NCBI RefSeq assembly: GCF_034702125.1
Contig: NC_085876.1
Location: 248,001 to 312,000 of the forward strand
Origin: Engraulis encrasicolus
Taxonomy: Eukaryota; Chordata; Actinopteri; Clupeiformes; Engraulidae
Length of the DNA: 64,000 nucleotides
Direction: 5' to 3'
Shown here: positions 32,036 to 42,413 of the stretch, piece by piece
How positions within the stretch are numbered: the first letter of the stretch is position 1
Layout of the letters: every line of letters starts with the position of its first letter
Program-made: the position numbers and the translations under genes
The notes under the pieces: generated by a model
The model's input: the letters and a program-made list of their open reading frames with translations, nothing else
Told to the model about the DNA's origin: nothing
The model's database searches: none

Positions 32036-32622
32036 GGGGCCTATACTACAAAGCTGGTTCAGGATAAGATAAGGTTAAGTTAAGATGTAAATTATCTAAT
32101 GCAAGAGCTTTTCTTAAGAAAAATGAGGACTCCAGGCTCTTCTATTAGATGATTTACCTCTTAACTTAACCTTAAAGGGACAGTTTGGTCAATTTCAACA
32201 TGCAGTTGTAATGCTCACACTACCCTGGACTTGTCAGTGCCTGAGATTTTTTTTTCTTCTTCTTCAGCCGTTTCCGAGATCCTGGTCATTGTAATGGGGG
32301 CAGCTCTTTGTTTACATTTCAAAAAAACATTTTTATTTATTCCCAAAAGCATCCAAAAGGTTATAAAACATCAGCAGACAACTAGCAAACAGCAGTACCT
32401 TTTGGGAAAATATTTGGAGTTGACCTATGTTTCATTTTTTAAAAATGTAAACAAACGCTGCCCCCATTAGAATTGCTCATATCTCGGAAAGGGCTGAGCC
32501 GAAAAATGTGGCATCACCAGGTACTGACAAGTCAAGGGTAGCGTGAGCAATACAACTGCATGTTGAAATTGACCAAACTGTCCCTTTAAGTTATCTTGAA
32601 CCAGCTTTGTAGTATAGGCCCC
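32036..32622. mobile_element. TIR element hosting the TTAA MITE
   Basis: Both ends carry GGGGCCTATACTACAAAGCT and its complement. Without the MITE the element is about 170 bp and resembles short Harbinger/ISL2EU-type fish MITEs. The target-site duplication is ambiguous (possibly CCAG). Confidence 0.7.
32176..32585. mobile_element. TTAA-flanked MITE, copy 2 (complete)
   Basis: A complete 410-bp element with TIR AGGGACAGTTTGGTCA at both ends and TTAA duplications at 32172-32175 and 32586-32589. By eye it differs from copy 1 at only a few bases. It is inserted inside an older TIR element at 32036-32622. Confidence 0.9.
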
Positions 32623-32696
32623 AGTAGACGACCATGATTTGGATTGGATGTGAAATTTGCTCAAGGATTGGTGATCCATCTGCGTGAGAACCAGGT

Positions 32697-32778
32697 TAGC
32701 CAGGCCGTGCCCTTCTAGTGACGCAACACCTTCAATTCTCGAAGAGATTTGAAAGTCGATAATAATCTGGCTAAGGAT
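32697..32778. repeat. Short interspersed repeat, copy 3
   Basis: AGCCAGGCCGTGCCCTTCTA and TTTGAAAGTCGATAATAATC match copies 1 and 2. Confidence 0.7.
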
Positions 32779-32926
32779 GCTCAGCAAGGCAGGAATTGGA
32801 CAGATTCGTCTTTGAGAAGGACACATCACTGAAGCCACATATACATTCTAATTGCTTCCCTCTGTCCCCCCACTCTGAGGACTGTTGCATTTTTGTTTGT
32901 TTTCTCTACAAGCTCAGTAAAGTAAG

Positions 32927-33790
32927 GTGTGGATGAAGGACCACCAGATCAAGATGGTGCATTCCAATAGGCACATTCCCGTCCTCCTCTTGTGCTTGTG
33001 GCCTGGTCCCGCCTCCATGGAAAAAAACAATAGCCTTATTCGATTTTCCAACAGCGCCTGCAGCTGTGACATGTCACATGGTGTCAAACTATCGCGGGAT
33101 GAATGCGACTGCAGTCGGATCTTGCAACCCCTGCAGTTGCTTATCCCCGTCCATGCTCGTCTGCAGACCGCCTCCGAGGTCACGCTACTGTGAGTGAGTT
33201 GATGACCAACCAGTTCATGTGTGTATATGAGTCTTGTCTCACACCCCTACTCAAGTTTGCACTGCTCCCCACTTCAGCTCCTCCTTTCCACCTGTCCCCC
33301 CACACCTCACACGTGGTGTGTTAGTAAATCAAACTGGTGCGAGATCACCGTCCCGTGCATATTTGTGGCCGACTTTAAATGTGCTGTATTTAATACCACC
33401 CACATAGTTCTCGCTCACGTTGCCTTCGCAACATCGACGCTTGCAACAAACTCGCCCGCGCCAAATAAAGTTTCCCAGCTAGCCACAACAACTTTTGGGG
33501 GACTGTTTATCATTCACCATCCCAATTGCAAATGAGAAAATGACAGTATAATTGTGCTTTTGCAAGATATTGAATTATCATCAGTGACATCCTCATGAGC
33601 TCACAAGTGAGGAAGCGAGGACGGGGAGTCCGCATATTGGAATCCATCCCTGGAATGTGATGAGGAAGATGGATGATCACACGCCATCAACCAAAGCTGA
33701 GCAACTTGGAATTCTTGCAAGTGGAGTGTAATAAAGTAATCTAAGCACAATGTGAAATACTGGTAGAGAGCATCCCAAAAGGCATGTTTT
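32927..33790 (+). pseudogene. Second Tc1-like relic, split by a MITE
   Basis: The plus strand reads VWMKDHQIK up to 32952, the segment before the SPDLNP region in Tc1 transposases. After the MITE at 32953-33651 it resumes with WNVMRKMDDHTPSTKAEQLG and degenerates. The orientation is opposite to the relic at 31470-31970. Frameshifts and stops follow. Confidence 0.68.
32953..33651. mobile_element. GGAGGCAAGG-family MITE, diverged long copy
   Basis: The ends GGTGCATTCCAATAGGCACA and CGCATATTGGAATCCATCCC are inverted. Inside are CCACAACAACTTTTGGGGGA, CCATCCCAATTGCAAATGAG and GCTTTTGCAAGATATTGAA blocks shared with 36572-36866, 41056-41246 and 52567-52848. It is longer because of extra internal sequence. 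Confidence 0.7.
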
Positions 33791-33994
33791 AATTTTGGAA
33801 GAGCTCAGAAATCAATATTTGGTTGAATAACCCTGATCTTTAAAAGTGAATATAATTTTGTTGGCTCTTTTTTTAAGGTCTGAAAACTAAATGACAGACC
33901 AGCATGTGACTTGCATTCCATGGGATTTTCACACATATCAGATTTCCCAACACCCCATTACTTGGGGGCTTTTGTTATTTTGACAAACACATGG

Positions 33995-34250
33995 GGGCAG
34001 ATGTGGCCTAGTGGTTAAGGAGATGGGACTTTAAATCAGATGGCTGCTGGTTGCAGGTTCGAATCTCACCCTTCTACTCCCTATCTCACTCCATGGCTGA
34101 GGTGCCCTTGAGCAAGGCACCTATCCCCACACTGCTCCAGGGGCTGTAACCAATACCTGTACGTGTAAATAAATAAATATCTAAGTCGCTTTGGATAAAA
34201 AGCATCAGCTAAGTGTAATGTTATGTAATAATGTAATGTAACATTCATAT
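33995..34250 (+). mobile_element. tRNA-derived SINE with LINE-like tail
   Basis: A tRNA-like head with A box TGGCCTAGTGGTTAAGG and B box GGTTCGAATCTC, then a body (GAGCAAGGCACCTATCCCCA) and the tail AAGTCGCTTTGGATAAAAAG. Similar tails occur in fish SINEs mobilised by L2-like LINEs. Confidence 0.82.
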
Positions 34251-34259
34251 TCACCACAT

Positions 34260-35275
34260 TTCAGATTAAAGTCCCTTTCATAGAATGTGTCAGAATGTCA
34301 GACTATTAGAACGGAGTCTAAAAATGCTGGGGGAAAAAAAACACACAACACAAAATGTATTTGTAGAACTTAAATTATTATTTATAAAGGCTCAGCTTTA
34401 GCTGCATCCCTTAACATTTTTATTTCACAATTAAGCAAATATTTTCCTTGGGTGTCCCAGATACATTTACCGGTACTACTGTATCAACAATGCATTTTCT
34501 TTGTCTGATTCATTGAAATAAAACATGAAATGAACTGAAAAAGTGCATAATGAACAACTGAAAAGTGCAAAATGAACAACTGAAAAGTGCATAAGTAAAT
34601 AAAATACAATTCATAGTGGCCAACCTCTTTCTGAGCCCCGCTCATAACTGACCAAAAGCAGCATACACAAATACTTGTGTTCTAAAAATAAATATATAAA
34701 TAGAATGGTTAAAAAACAAAACATGTTTGTTCATTGCAGGCTCTATTATATGGATACGTGAAATACTATACTCACATGTTTATATCTGGTTGTACAGTAC
34801 CACATCCATTTTGTTTCAGTGACAATAATGTGAAGGCCAAACCTTTCCAGGCTGAGATTGCAGTGAGAAAGTAAGTCAGCAGTAGGCTACTAAGTTATCG
34901 TTTCATATTACAAACAAAATATTTAGAAAGGCATCATCACACTGGGTGTTGGGGATGTTTCGATCAACACAACATAGAAAAAAATAATAATGATATTACA
35001 GGGGAAAAAATATTTCTATAGTTCTCCATTCATACAACACAGACGCCTTGCTCGTACAGAGGAATATTGGCAGAAAGTGATGAAACAGAACTTTAGCCTA
35101 CATTTGTCTAGTGTCATTATTTCTTATAGGGATTTCCTTCCAACAAAGGCCTTCGCGGGCATACATAGAATTATGTGTCAAATATTGGCACTTGTAAAAC
35201 GTGTCAAATTATTTGGGCCTATTTGAAAACAAAAAAAGATCTTAAAACCGGCACTGAGAGTAGGCTATATGGCCT
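34260..35275. other. Region downstream of mllt11, probably including its 3' UTR
   Basis: No coding feature. TTTATT words (AATAAA on the minus strand), for example near 34420, are candidate polyadenylation signals for mllt11, but the choice is not resolved. Confidence 0.35.
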
Positions 35276-35575
35276 TCACAAGAACAAGCTGAAGTCAATG
35301 GTGTTGATGCTGACAATTGGCTCTCTCCAGTAATTGAAGGAGCTGTACTCCAACAGCTCATTGCGAACTTCGTATGGTTTGGGCTTCTGGGTGGATTTCG
35401 ACATCTTGGCCTGATGAGGGTTATGGTTCTGGTTCTGTGGGATGGTCATGGTGGTTGCCTCGGCTCTCTCAGTCAGACCCAGGTCCTCGAGCTCAGACAA
35501 GTCCAGCTGCGGGATGGGCTGCCTCCAGAACGCGAAGGAGCCATATTGGTTGTTTGAGGTCTCCAAAAATGCCAT
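35276..35575 (-). CDS. mllt11: MLLT11 (AF1q) protein, single coding exon
   Basis: A complete 99-codon minus-strand ORF. The ATG sits directly behind a TATCTGTAG acceptor, consistent with the family layout of a non-coding first exon and one coding exon. MLLT11/AF1q is a small vertebrate protein, 90 aa in human, linked to neuronal differentiation and to MLL fusions; its biochemistry is poorly defined. Conserved blocks are SFAFWRQPIPQLDLSELE with LGL near residues 14-34, and LLEYSSFNYWREPIVSI near 74-90. The middle (residues 40-70) is Q/N/K-rich and weakly conserved. Upstream of gabpb2 on the same strand, it matches human MLLT11-GABPB2 order. No frameshift or stop is seen. Confidence 0.93.
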   Translation of the reverse strand: MAFLETSNNQYGSFAFWRQPIPQLDLSELEDLGLTERAEATTMTIPQNQNHNPHQAKMSKSTQKPKPYEVRNELLEYSSFNYWREPIVSINTIDFSLFL

Positions 35576-35579
35576 CTAC

Positions 35580-36560
35580 AGATAATAAATACAGTAGATT
35601 AATACAAATGAAGACCCAATGACTGCCTAGTAATGGGATGGATGAATAGGCCTAGTCTACCAATAGGATAGATGATGAAGAAAAATGTTATAGGCTAGAA
35701 CTATATTTAGGCTACATCAGCAATATGCAGACGAACGACGAGCAATGACCAGGCTATTCTAGACGTGTTTACGCTTTATTTTTAGTTGCATCCTTCCAGA
35801 ACGGTTATTTTCAGAAGATGGCTGCAGTTGCGGGCGTTCATTTTTAGAATACATGCCCTGTTAGGGAGATGCTTCAAACGACCATCTGGTCCAACATGAA
35901 TTCGACAAAAGACAACTGACATAGAAAGTGAGATGGGCTAGTTGTAGGCCTAATGTTTTGCGCTCAAATGTTTCCAGAACACACTGGCGATCCACAACAT
36001 GACCACACGCAAACGCGAACATTCTTTTTCAGCCTAGATTTCGGGTCAGTGGAGATAAACAGCGTCAGATTTACGCCAATGTCCACCACCATATCCTTAA
36101 AACGTCGAGAGATGTAGGCTAGAGCAGGGAATGTGGGCCGGTCTTGACCGAGGAAGGGCAAAAGGCACCCAGAGCTAATTAGTGCATTAATATTGTCAAT
36201 ACCCTATCATTATCATCGCAAGTAATGTTTTCCAGATCGGCATTATTCTTGCGCATGCAACCGCGCTAGTGCTTGCATAGCCGAAAAAGGAATCACCACC
36301 ACAACGCAAAGGCATAGTTACCTATTCGTATAATTACCTTAAATCCTGGCGAATAGGCTAGTTTATCTTTATTAAGATCCTTCTTGAGGAAATATCCTTT
36401 GTCCGAGCTGACCAACGCCTGCAAGCCAGTCCCTGTTGTTGGATGACAAGCCGGCTTCTTTCGTAGCGGACAAGCGGCCACACCCACGACTAGTAGGCTA
36501 GCCCCACCCGATGAGGCGCGTCTACGACTGAGCGACAGGCGCACATAGCCTATAACCGGC
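35580..36560. other. Region upstream of mllt11
   Basis: It should contain the mllt11 intron and probably its first, non-coding exon and promoter on the minus strand. None can be placed confidently. Confidence 0.35.
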
Positions 36561-36571
36561 AACAACGCCCT

Positions 36572-36866
36572 GGGTGCATCCCAATATGTGTCCTTGCCTC
36601 CTCCACTTGTGTTTGTCTCCTCGTCCCGCCTCCTGGCCCCTCCTCTGTGGAGAAAACTATAAAGTTTCCCAGCTGTCAGCCTCGCCACAACAACTTTTGA
36701 GGGACTGTTTTTCATTCACCATCCCAATTGCAAATGAGAAAAAGACTTTACAATTGAGCTTTTGCAAGATATTGAAATATAATGCTGTTGTCAGTTATGT
36801 CATCATGACGAGAAGCAAGTGGAGGAGGCAAGTGGAGGAGGCAAGGTCACATATTGGGATGCACCC
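36572..36866. mobile_element. GGAGGCAAGG-family MITE, complete copy
   Basis: The ends GGGTGCATCCCAATATGTGT and the complement of GGGTGCATCCCAATATGTGA are inverted, with TTGCCTCCTCCACTTG next to them. A short CCT/CCCT duplication is possible. About 295 bp. Confidence 0.82.
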
Positions 36867-36964
36867 CCTATGTTTCGCAAACTCGCAACCGGTAGGCCTA
36901 GATGGCTCTCTGGACTGAGCAACCAGAGATAGGCTACTGTATCTTAAAAGTGCACTGTGTAATA

Positions 36965-37100
36965 ATTTTAGTAGTCAGTGTTGGGCAGTAGGCCTAATGC
37001 ATACAAAAGTAGGCCTAATAAATTACTGTAATGCATTACTTTTTGCTGTAATGCAGTAATAAAAGACATTACAGGGCAAAAATCTGTAATATTTACTTTG
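36965..37100. repeat. hAT MITE fragment (CAGTGTTGGGCA)
   Basis: It starts CAGTGTTGGGCAGTAG and carries TAATGCATTACTTTTTGCTG. The opposite end of the same family appears at about 57000-57095 (AGTAACTTGCCCAACACTG). Confidence 0.6.
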
Positions 37101-37259
37101 TTACAATGCTATTCAGTGTGGCGGGTCAGAAAGAAGTATTCCTGAACCTGGTAGTTTTTAGTCTGCATGCTGCCAAAAACACGTCCTGGATGGGAGGTGA
37201 AAAAGTCATGACTCATGAGCTTGATTTACACTGTAATAAATGGCCAGAATCCATCAAAA

Positions 37260-38230
37260 GTCTACCGCACACTTTCTTGACTTTATGCTCGTTTTATTAG
37301 AGTGAACAACGCGTTTCGCATTAGTGCGTCATCAGGCTCGCTCAGCTATTACCTGAGCTCTGTCAGGTGCCGCTTAAATAACATCATGTCACATGGTTAC
37401 ATATAATAACTATCTACAATAGAAAAACAGAGCAATCCCATCCAGTGTGGACAACATTATATCAAAAAAGACCATCAGTAAAACCCATATTCAATTACAG
37501 TCATTTCATTTAAGTTAGTCCAAATGTTACAAGATGAAAATCTGCACAATTTACATACACCAACATATTTACACAATATTTACAAAAAACAACTGAAGTC
37601 CTGTGCTTCATTCAGTCCCAATGGTTCAATAGTTGACAGTTCATTAATCCAGTATGTTTCCCTCCTTAGAAGTTGCTTCATTCTGTTGCTACCCCTAGCA
37701 TTTGGTGACACCTTTTCAATGCCCACAAACCTAAGGGAGATAGCAGAACCATGACCACGGTCTCTATAAAGACAAGCGATTGCATAATCAAAATTGTTAT
37801 TCCTAATAGCAGCCTTATGCTCAGCTATTCTTAATTTCAAATTTCGCTTCGTCTGACCAACATACATGAGTCCACAAGGGCATGTGAGCACATACGTATA
37901 TGACATGAGTGGTAGAGCAATTGATGAAGTCCTTAATGGTGTATTTCATACCTGAGTGAGGATGGGCAAATGTTTTAGTGTTCACTGTATTTGCACAATG
38001 TGCACATCTTCCGCATCTGTGATTTCCCACTACTGGTTGGGAGAGCCAACTTTGGTGTGCGGGTTGCTGGTACATGGAGGTTACCACAGCATCTCTAATA
38101 TTTTTACCTCTTTTAAAGCAGAAGCGTGGTTTGCTGGTAGCTAGATGGTTCAGGTTGGGGTCACACTCCAGTATTTTACAATGCTTATTAATTATCTTTT
38201 TGACCTGCTTTGAAGTTCAGAGATGGGCAA
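37260..38230 (-). pseudogene. Penelope-like element 3' part: GIY-YIG endonuclease and terminus
   Basis: On the minus strand from 38230, KPRFCFKRGKNIRDAVV and then HRCGRCAHCAN lead to YVLTCPCGLMYVGQTKRN, LKLRIAEHK and ETYWINELSTIEPLGLNE. The last part is the GIY-YIG nuclease (YVLTCPCGLMYVGQT) that Penelope-like elements carry C-terminal to the RT. A one-base frame change near 37905 separates the CxxCxxC linker from the nuclease. The element's 3' terminus with AATAAAA and a hammerhead-like motif follows at about 37290-37340. The RT belonging to this copy is displaced; compare 39640-40420. Confidence 0.82.
37304..37339 (-). ncRNA. Hammerhead-ribozyme-like motif in the Penelope terminus
   Basis: On the minus strand the sequence reads GAGCCTGATGA, then CGCA-CTAA-TGCG, then AAACGCGTTGTTC. 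CTGATGA and GAAA boxes around a short stem-loop are the hammerhead core, and Penelope-like elements are known to carry such motifs. The best 4-bp helix uses the G of GAAA, so the fold is imperfect and activity is uncertain. Confidence 0.5.
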
Positions 38231-38400
38231 AGATACAAAATACAAAATACCCAGCAAAAAGTGTTGCAAATAAGATACAAAATACATAACTGTAACAATA
38301 TCTAATATCAAAATACAGTATTTCGTATTTTCAACACACAAAATACACAATAAAATACAGCAAAAACCATTGTGTACAAAAACTACCAATTTTACTTACT
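38218..38400. repeat. hAT-like MITE fragment (CAGAGATGGGCAAAG)
   Basis: It begins CAGAGATGGGCAAAGATAC and is rich in AAAATAC words. No right end was identified. Confidence 0.5.
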
Positions 38401-38611
38401 CAATAAAAATAATTGAACAATTAAATTCTGAGAAATGAAATGATGATTAGAAAACAAACAAAAGCTCAAACAAGAAAGAAAGAGGCCCTGCTGTAGGCTA
38501 AGTAAGTATGTATGCCCTTTAGCATCCCAGTCGGGAAATTCATGTGTTGCAGGGACATACGTACAACTTGTGCAAAAAAATACTGAAGATGACATACAAA
38601 CACAAGACCAA

Positions 38612-39196
38612 CAGAGGTGGAAGAAGTACTGAAGTTGTGTACTTAAGTAAAAGTAGAAGTACCCTGCGAAAAAATTACTCAAGTGAAAGTAAAAGTTGTA
38701 CACCAAAAACGTACTTAAGTAAAAGTCAGAAGTACTCACTTTTAAATGTACTTTTCAGTACAAAAGTACAAGTATGCCTACTCGCGCAATGGCTGTCTTT
38801 CTCCATGTCTACCTACTTGATCTAATAGGAAAAAGTGTCTGCAACGGTTTTCGGTTCTATTTGAACATGACCATGGAGTTATGTTAATGTTTTTTAAAGT
38901 ATATTTTCTGTCTGGGTGTCAATTTGGAAGAGGGGCTTGGTCCCGCCTCCCTGCCCGCAGCTGAGGCTACTGAAATATCCACGAAACACAACAGGAAAAC
39001 CTAGGATAAATGTAACTAGTAACAAAGTCTTCTCCTAGAAATGTAAGAAGTAGAAAGTACAAGTAATTGTCAAAAAATGTAATTGAGTAAAAGTAAAAGT
39101 CTGCATTTTTATTTTTACTCAAGTAAGTACAAATTCCAGAAAAAAATACTTAAGTACAGTAACGAAGTAAAAATACTTAGTTACGTTCCACCTCTG
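38612..39196. mobile_element. hAT-type MITE (CAGAGGTGG family), copy 2
   Basis: Inverted relative to the copy at 4105-4677 and highly similar. The ends CAGAGGTGGAAGAAGTACTG and TTACGTTCCACCTCTG are flanked by the perfect 8-bp duplication AAGACCAA (38604-38611, 39197-39204). Confidence 0.94.
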
Positions 39197-39639
39197 AAGA
39201 CCAAAAAGTTGAATAATACTTTATAAGGGAGATACACTGTAGGCTGTGCTCAGAGGTTGAGTTGTGCGCTGATAGTTTTGCACAGTCATGTTATAAACAA
39301 AATTTAGAACCCATGTACTGTATAGCATGGTGGCCAGAGTGGGTATTGCAACTATACTGGTTGGCTCTTTGGCTACAGCTAGTTTTAAAACAATATGTAT
39401 AGGTAATATCTCAATTCTACACAAAAGGCCCTAAATGGCAACCTGAAAGCAAGCTTTAATGACATCATGGGGAAAACATTAACACATCATTAAGGAATGA
39501 ATTAAATGATTAGCCACTCACCTTGAACCAAATTGAACTTCCTGTGCAGTCAAGGCCTAAGAAATCCAAGCATGTGCCTCCAATTCAGCTAGGGGCATCC
39601 GTATACTTTTTAACCTACAGCACCATCTTGTGTTCATAT

Positions 39640-39960
39640 TGCGTAATGACATTCTTTAGAACAAAGTATTTGCCTGTTGAGTTTTTGTTGACATTGACCA
39701 AGTTTATTTTAAAATCAAATTATTTTATGTTTGACAAGAAATACTTTTTGCAATGTCAAGGCACTAGCATTGGTTCACCGTTTGCACCTAATAATGCTAA
39801 TTTATACTGTACATGGGGCTGTGGGAGGAAAGACATATTTTCAATAACAACCCTTTTCAGAGGCATGTGTTGTTCTACAGAAGATTTATTGATGACATCA
39901 TAATGGGCTTCTCAGGTGGTGAAGATGAACTCCTGGCATTTAAGGACTACATTAATGACA
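39640..39960 (+). pseudogene. Penelope-like RT segment, plus strand
   Basis: The plus strand encodes LPVEFLLTLTKFIL, FDKKYFLQCQGTSIGSPFAP and NNANLY. After a frame change it encodes FYRRFIDDIIMGFSGGEDEL and FKDYIND. The QGTxxGSPxAPxxANLY block and RFIDDI (catalytic D-D) are Penelope RT hallmarks. It stops abruptly at 39960, where sequence of the opposite orientation begins. Confidence 0.78.
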
Positions 39961-39965
39961 CATCC

Positions 39966-40420
39966 TCAACCTTCCCACCACCGCAAAGATAACAGAGTCA
40001 CATTTGTTTCCCTGTATTCACTTGCTTCAAAGTTTGTAGGGATGGGCAGTATTTTCTGAGGATGTAACAGAGAATTTATGTCATTTTGCTTGGCTCTGTG
40101 TAGGGCTTTATCAATAAGAGACTGGCTATACCCCCTTCTTTGGAATCGTTCAGATATTTCCTGTGCTTTCACCGTAAAATCTTCTTCATTGTTACATGTT
40201 CTTCTCAGTCTGATAAATTGCCCATAGGGTAGGCCTACATTATCAAGCAGGTGGTCAGGGTGGAAGCTACTGGCATGTAAGATAGAATTTCTGTCTGTCT
40301 CTTTACAAAATATGGAGGTATCTAGCCTTCCGTCACTGATAAGCAAATCCAAAAAATGTATAATTTGTTGGCTATACTCCATTGTAAACTTTAAGTTGGG
40401 GTATGTGTCATTAATGCCGG
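39966..40420 (-). pseudogene. Penelope-like RT C-terminal segment, minus strand
   Basis: The minus strand reads INDTYPNLKFTMEYS, IIHFLDLLISDGRLDTSIF, ASSFHPDHLL, GQFIRLRRTC and RFQRRGYSQSLIDKA. This is the region just after the RT catalytic DD in Penelope-like elements (thumb and linker). It converges tail to tail with the plus-strand segment 39640-39960. Its start corresponds to the point where that segment stops (both contain an IND-type motif). Confidence 0.78.
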
Positions 40421-41055
40421 CAGTTTTTACAGTAGACATACCGTATGGCAATGGCGAGTTTGCTGTTATCAAATTAAATGTTAAATGAAAATTTAGAATG
40501 AAAAAGACAACACAGCACAGCGGACGCTGGCGTGGGGTGGTCTGCTTCAACATGTAGGCCTAGCCGATCTTTTAGGCTACTGTAAACTGAAGACGGACAT
40601 GCCCGTCGTGGAGCCCTATCTCTATCATTTCGTGAAGTTTTCACGAAAAAAAAATGGGGAAATAACTACAAACTACGTGGTGCATTCACGTTATTGCCCG
40701 TTTTTCGTGGTTGTTACTCGAGTGGTGCAGCTGGTGACCGGGGCCCAGTTACCTGTCTTCTACGTCTTTTGTATACGTATGTGTGTTCATTCAGTGGTGT
40801 AATGTCCTGTCCTTTCTCTCTGCTTAGCCATTGGTGGTCGGGGTAGCAGAGTTGCCTACGGAGCCATTCACCTGCATGTGTGTGTGTCGTGATATAGGCA
40901 CAGGTATGTTGAAAAACGCCAGCAACTGTGTTGCATTTTAAACTGTTTATTTTATTCACTGTATTTTACTACTTCTGGGGGTATTGGTAATTATCTTGAT
41001 AGGGCACTATTTAACTTTATCGTAAAGTTACACTGATACTACTACTACTGACCTA

Positions 41056-41246
41056 GCCACAACAACTTTTGAGGGACTGTTCATTCACCATCCCAATTGC
41101 AAATGAGAAAAAGACTCTACAATTGAGCTTTTGCAAGATATTGAAATATAATGCTGTTGTCAGTGATGTCATCATGACATATTACTTCCTGGTACTCGGA
41201 GAGAAGCAAGTGGAGGAGGCAAGGTCGCATATTGCAACGCACTCTC
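41056..41246. mobile_element. GGAGGCAAGG-family MITE, left-truncated copy
   Basis: It contains CCACAACAACTTTTGAGGGA, CATCCCAATTGCAAATGAGA and the right end GGAGGCAAGGTCGCATATTG. The left terminal repeat is missing. Confidence 0.75.
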
Positions 41247-41490
41247 TGTCTATAATGCCCTGTGACATAACATACTGACTTTGATGTAAAATCTGACAAG
41301 TGATTTATGCTGTATTTGAAAGAGTAATTTAGAAATCTGTTTGTGTTGTCAATGTTACAGGCCTACAAAAGAGCTGTCCTGGCTCCCACCTGGACAATGC
41401 AATCAGTAAGCTATGACATTTTCATCTTTTTATATGCTGTAATAACTGACATGTGACCTATACTTATATTTCAATGTCTTTCCTGACTAG

Positions 41491-42003
41491 AACACTGCCT
41501 CTTCATCATCAACAATGGCCACCTCCCATAGTCCACGAAAAAGCCTTATATATGAGGTGAGTGACCTACACGTTCTGCTATAGATGAGCATAAAAAAACG
41601 AGGAAACTATTGAACTTATAGTTATAATTGGTACTGCATGTATGTATGTATGTATGTATGTATGTATGTATGTATGTATGTATGTATGTATGTATGTATG
41701 TATGTATGTATGTATTTATGTTTGTATGTATGCATATGTATGTAAGCATGTAAGCGAAATTAGCTGTGGGGTGTGAGTGATTGACTGTGGAATACACTGT
41801 CGTGTACGGGTGTTGAAATGGCAATTGATTTCATTTCAGGTGTTAGTGTTGAAATGGTGTCAGTGTTGAAATGCCATGTTGTGATCTTTGTAGATTGCTT
41901 GGAGTGGAAAATATATTGAGGGTGCCGGTACTACTGCGGGACAGGAAGTAGAGCAAGTAAACAGCTACCTGTCCCGCTGGGCCTTGGGATGTGCAGGGGA
42001 GTG
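41491..42003 (+). pseudogene. Two exon-like blocks, possible KDZ-type transposase
   Basis: 41491-41556 lies between a CCTGACTAG acceptor and a GTGAGT donor and reads TASSSSTMATSHSPRKS. 41894-42003 follows a CTTTGTAG acceptor and reads KYIEGAGTTAGQEVEQVNSY then LSRWALGCAGE before GTAAGA. The GxGxxxGxExEQ...S.LSR pattern recalls KDZ (Kyakuja-Dileera-Zisupton) transposases, but the match is short and from memory. It could instead be an unrecognised gene fragment. A TATG microsatellite sits in the putative intron. Confidence 0.35.
41638..41752. repeat. TATG tetranucleotide microsatellite
   Basis: About 20 perfect units, then degenerate units. Confidence 0.97.
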
Positions 42004-42074
42004 GTAAGAGAATTGTTCATTTATTCTGTGTTTAGGCTACTCAAGTGTTTTTTTGTCATTCAAACATGTAAGAG

Positions 42075-42413
42075 ATGCCTGACGACAATCCTGAAGAGAG
42101 ACCACTGGAAGTGGAGCAAGCCGAGAGGGCAAGAAGGAAACGCCGGACCATCCGTAGCTCCACTACGAGACTGATCAACCAAATCGACGTTGAATTGCGA
42201 AAGAAAGCTGCACAGAGGGATTTCAACCGTGTACGGGAGATGTTGGCAGTATTGTCTGTAAAGAAGGAAAGTTTGTGCGAACTTGACAAGATAGTGGAGG
42301 AACACACTCCACTAGATGATGTGGGGGCGGAGACTGAACTCGCAGAAGATTACAGAGACCGTGTCATTAGGCTCGTTTGCAACCACGCAGCAAAAGATTT
42401 GATCAAAACGTGA
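42075..42413 (+). pseudogene. BEL/Pao gag N-terminal segment
   Basis: An open plus-strand frame MPDDNPEERPLEVEQAERAR, then RTIRSSTTRLINQIDVELRK and a helical E/K-rich stretch. It resembles the N-terminal helical region of BEL/Pao gag (R-T-R-S..T...INxIxxEL). The frame ends at 42413 and the next gag block starts at 43567. Assignment rests on style and position rather than a strict motif. Confidence 0.5.

Noticed and set aside
36293..36715. 140-codon minus-strand ORF near mllt11
   Set aside because: About one third lies in a MITE and there is no homology to MLLT11 or neighbours.
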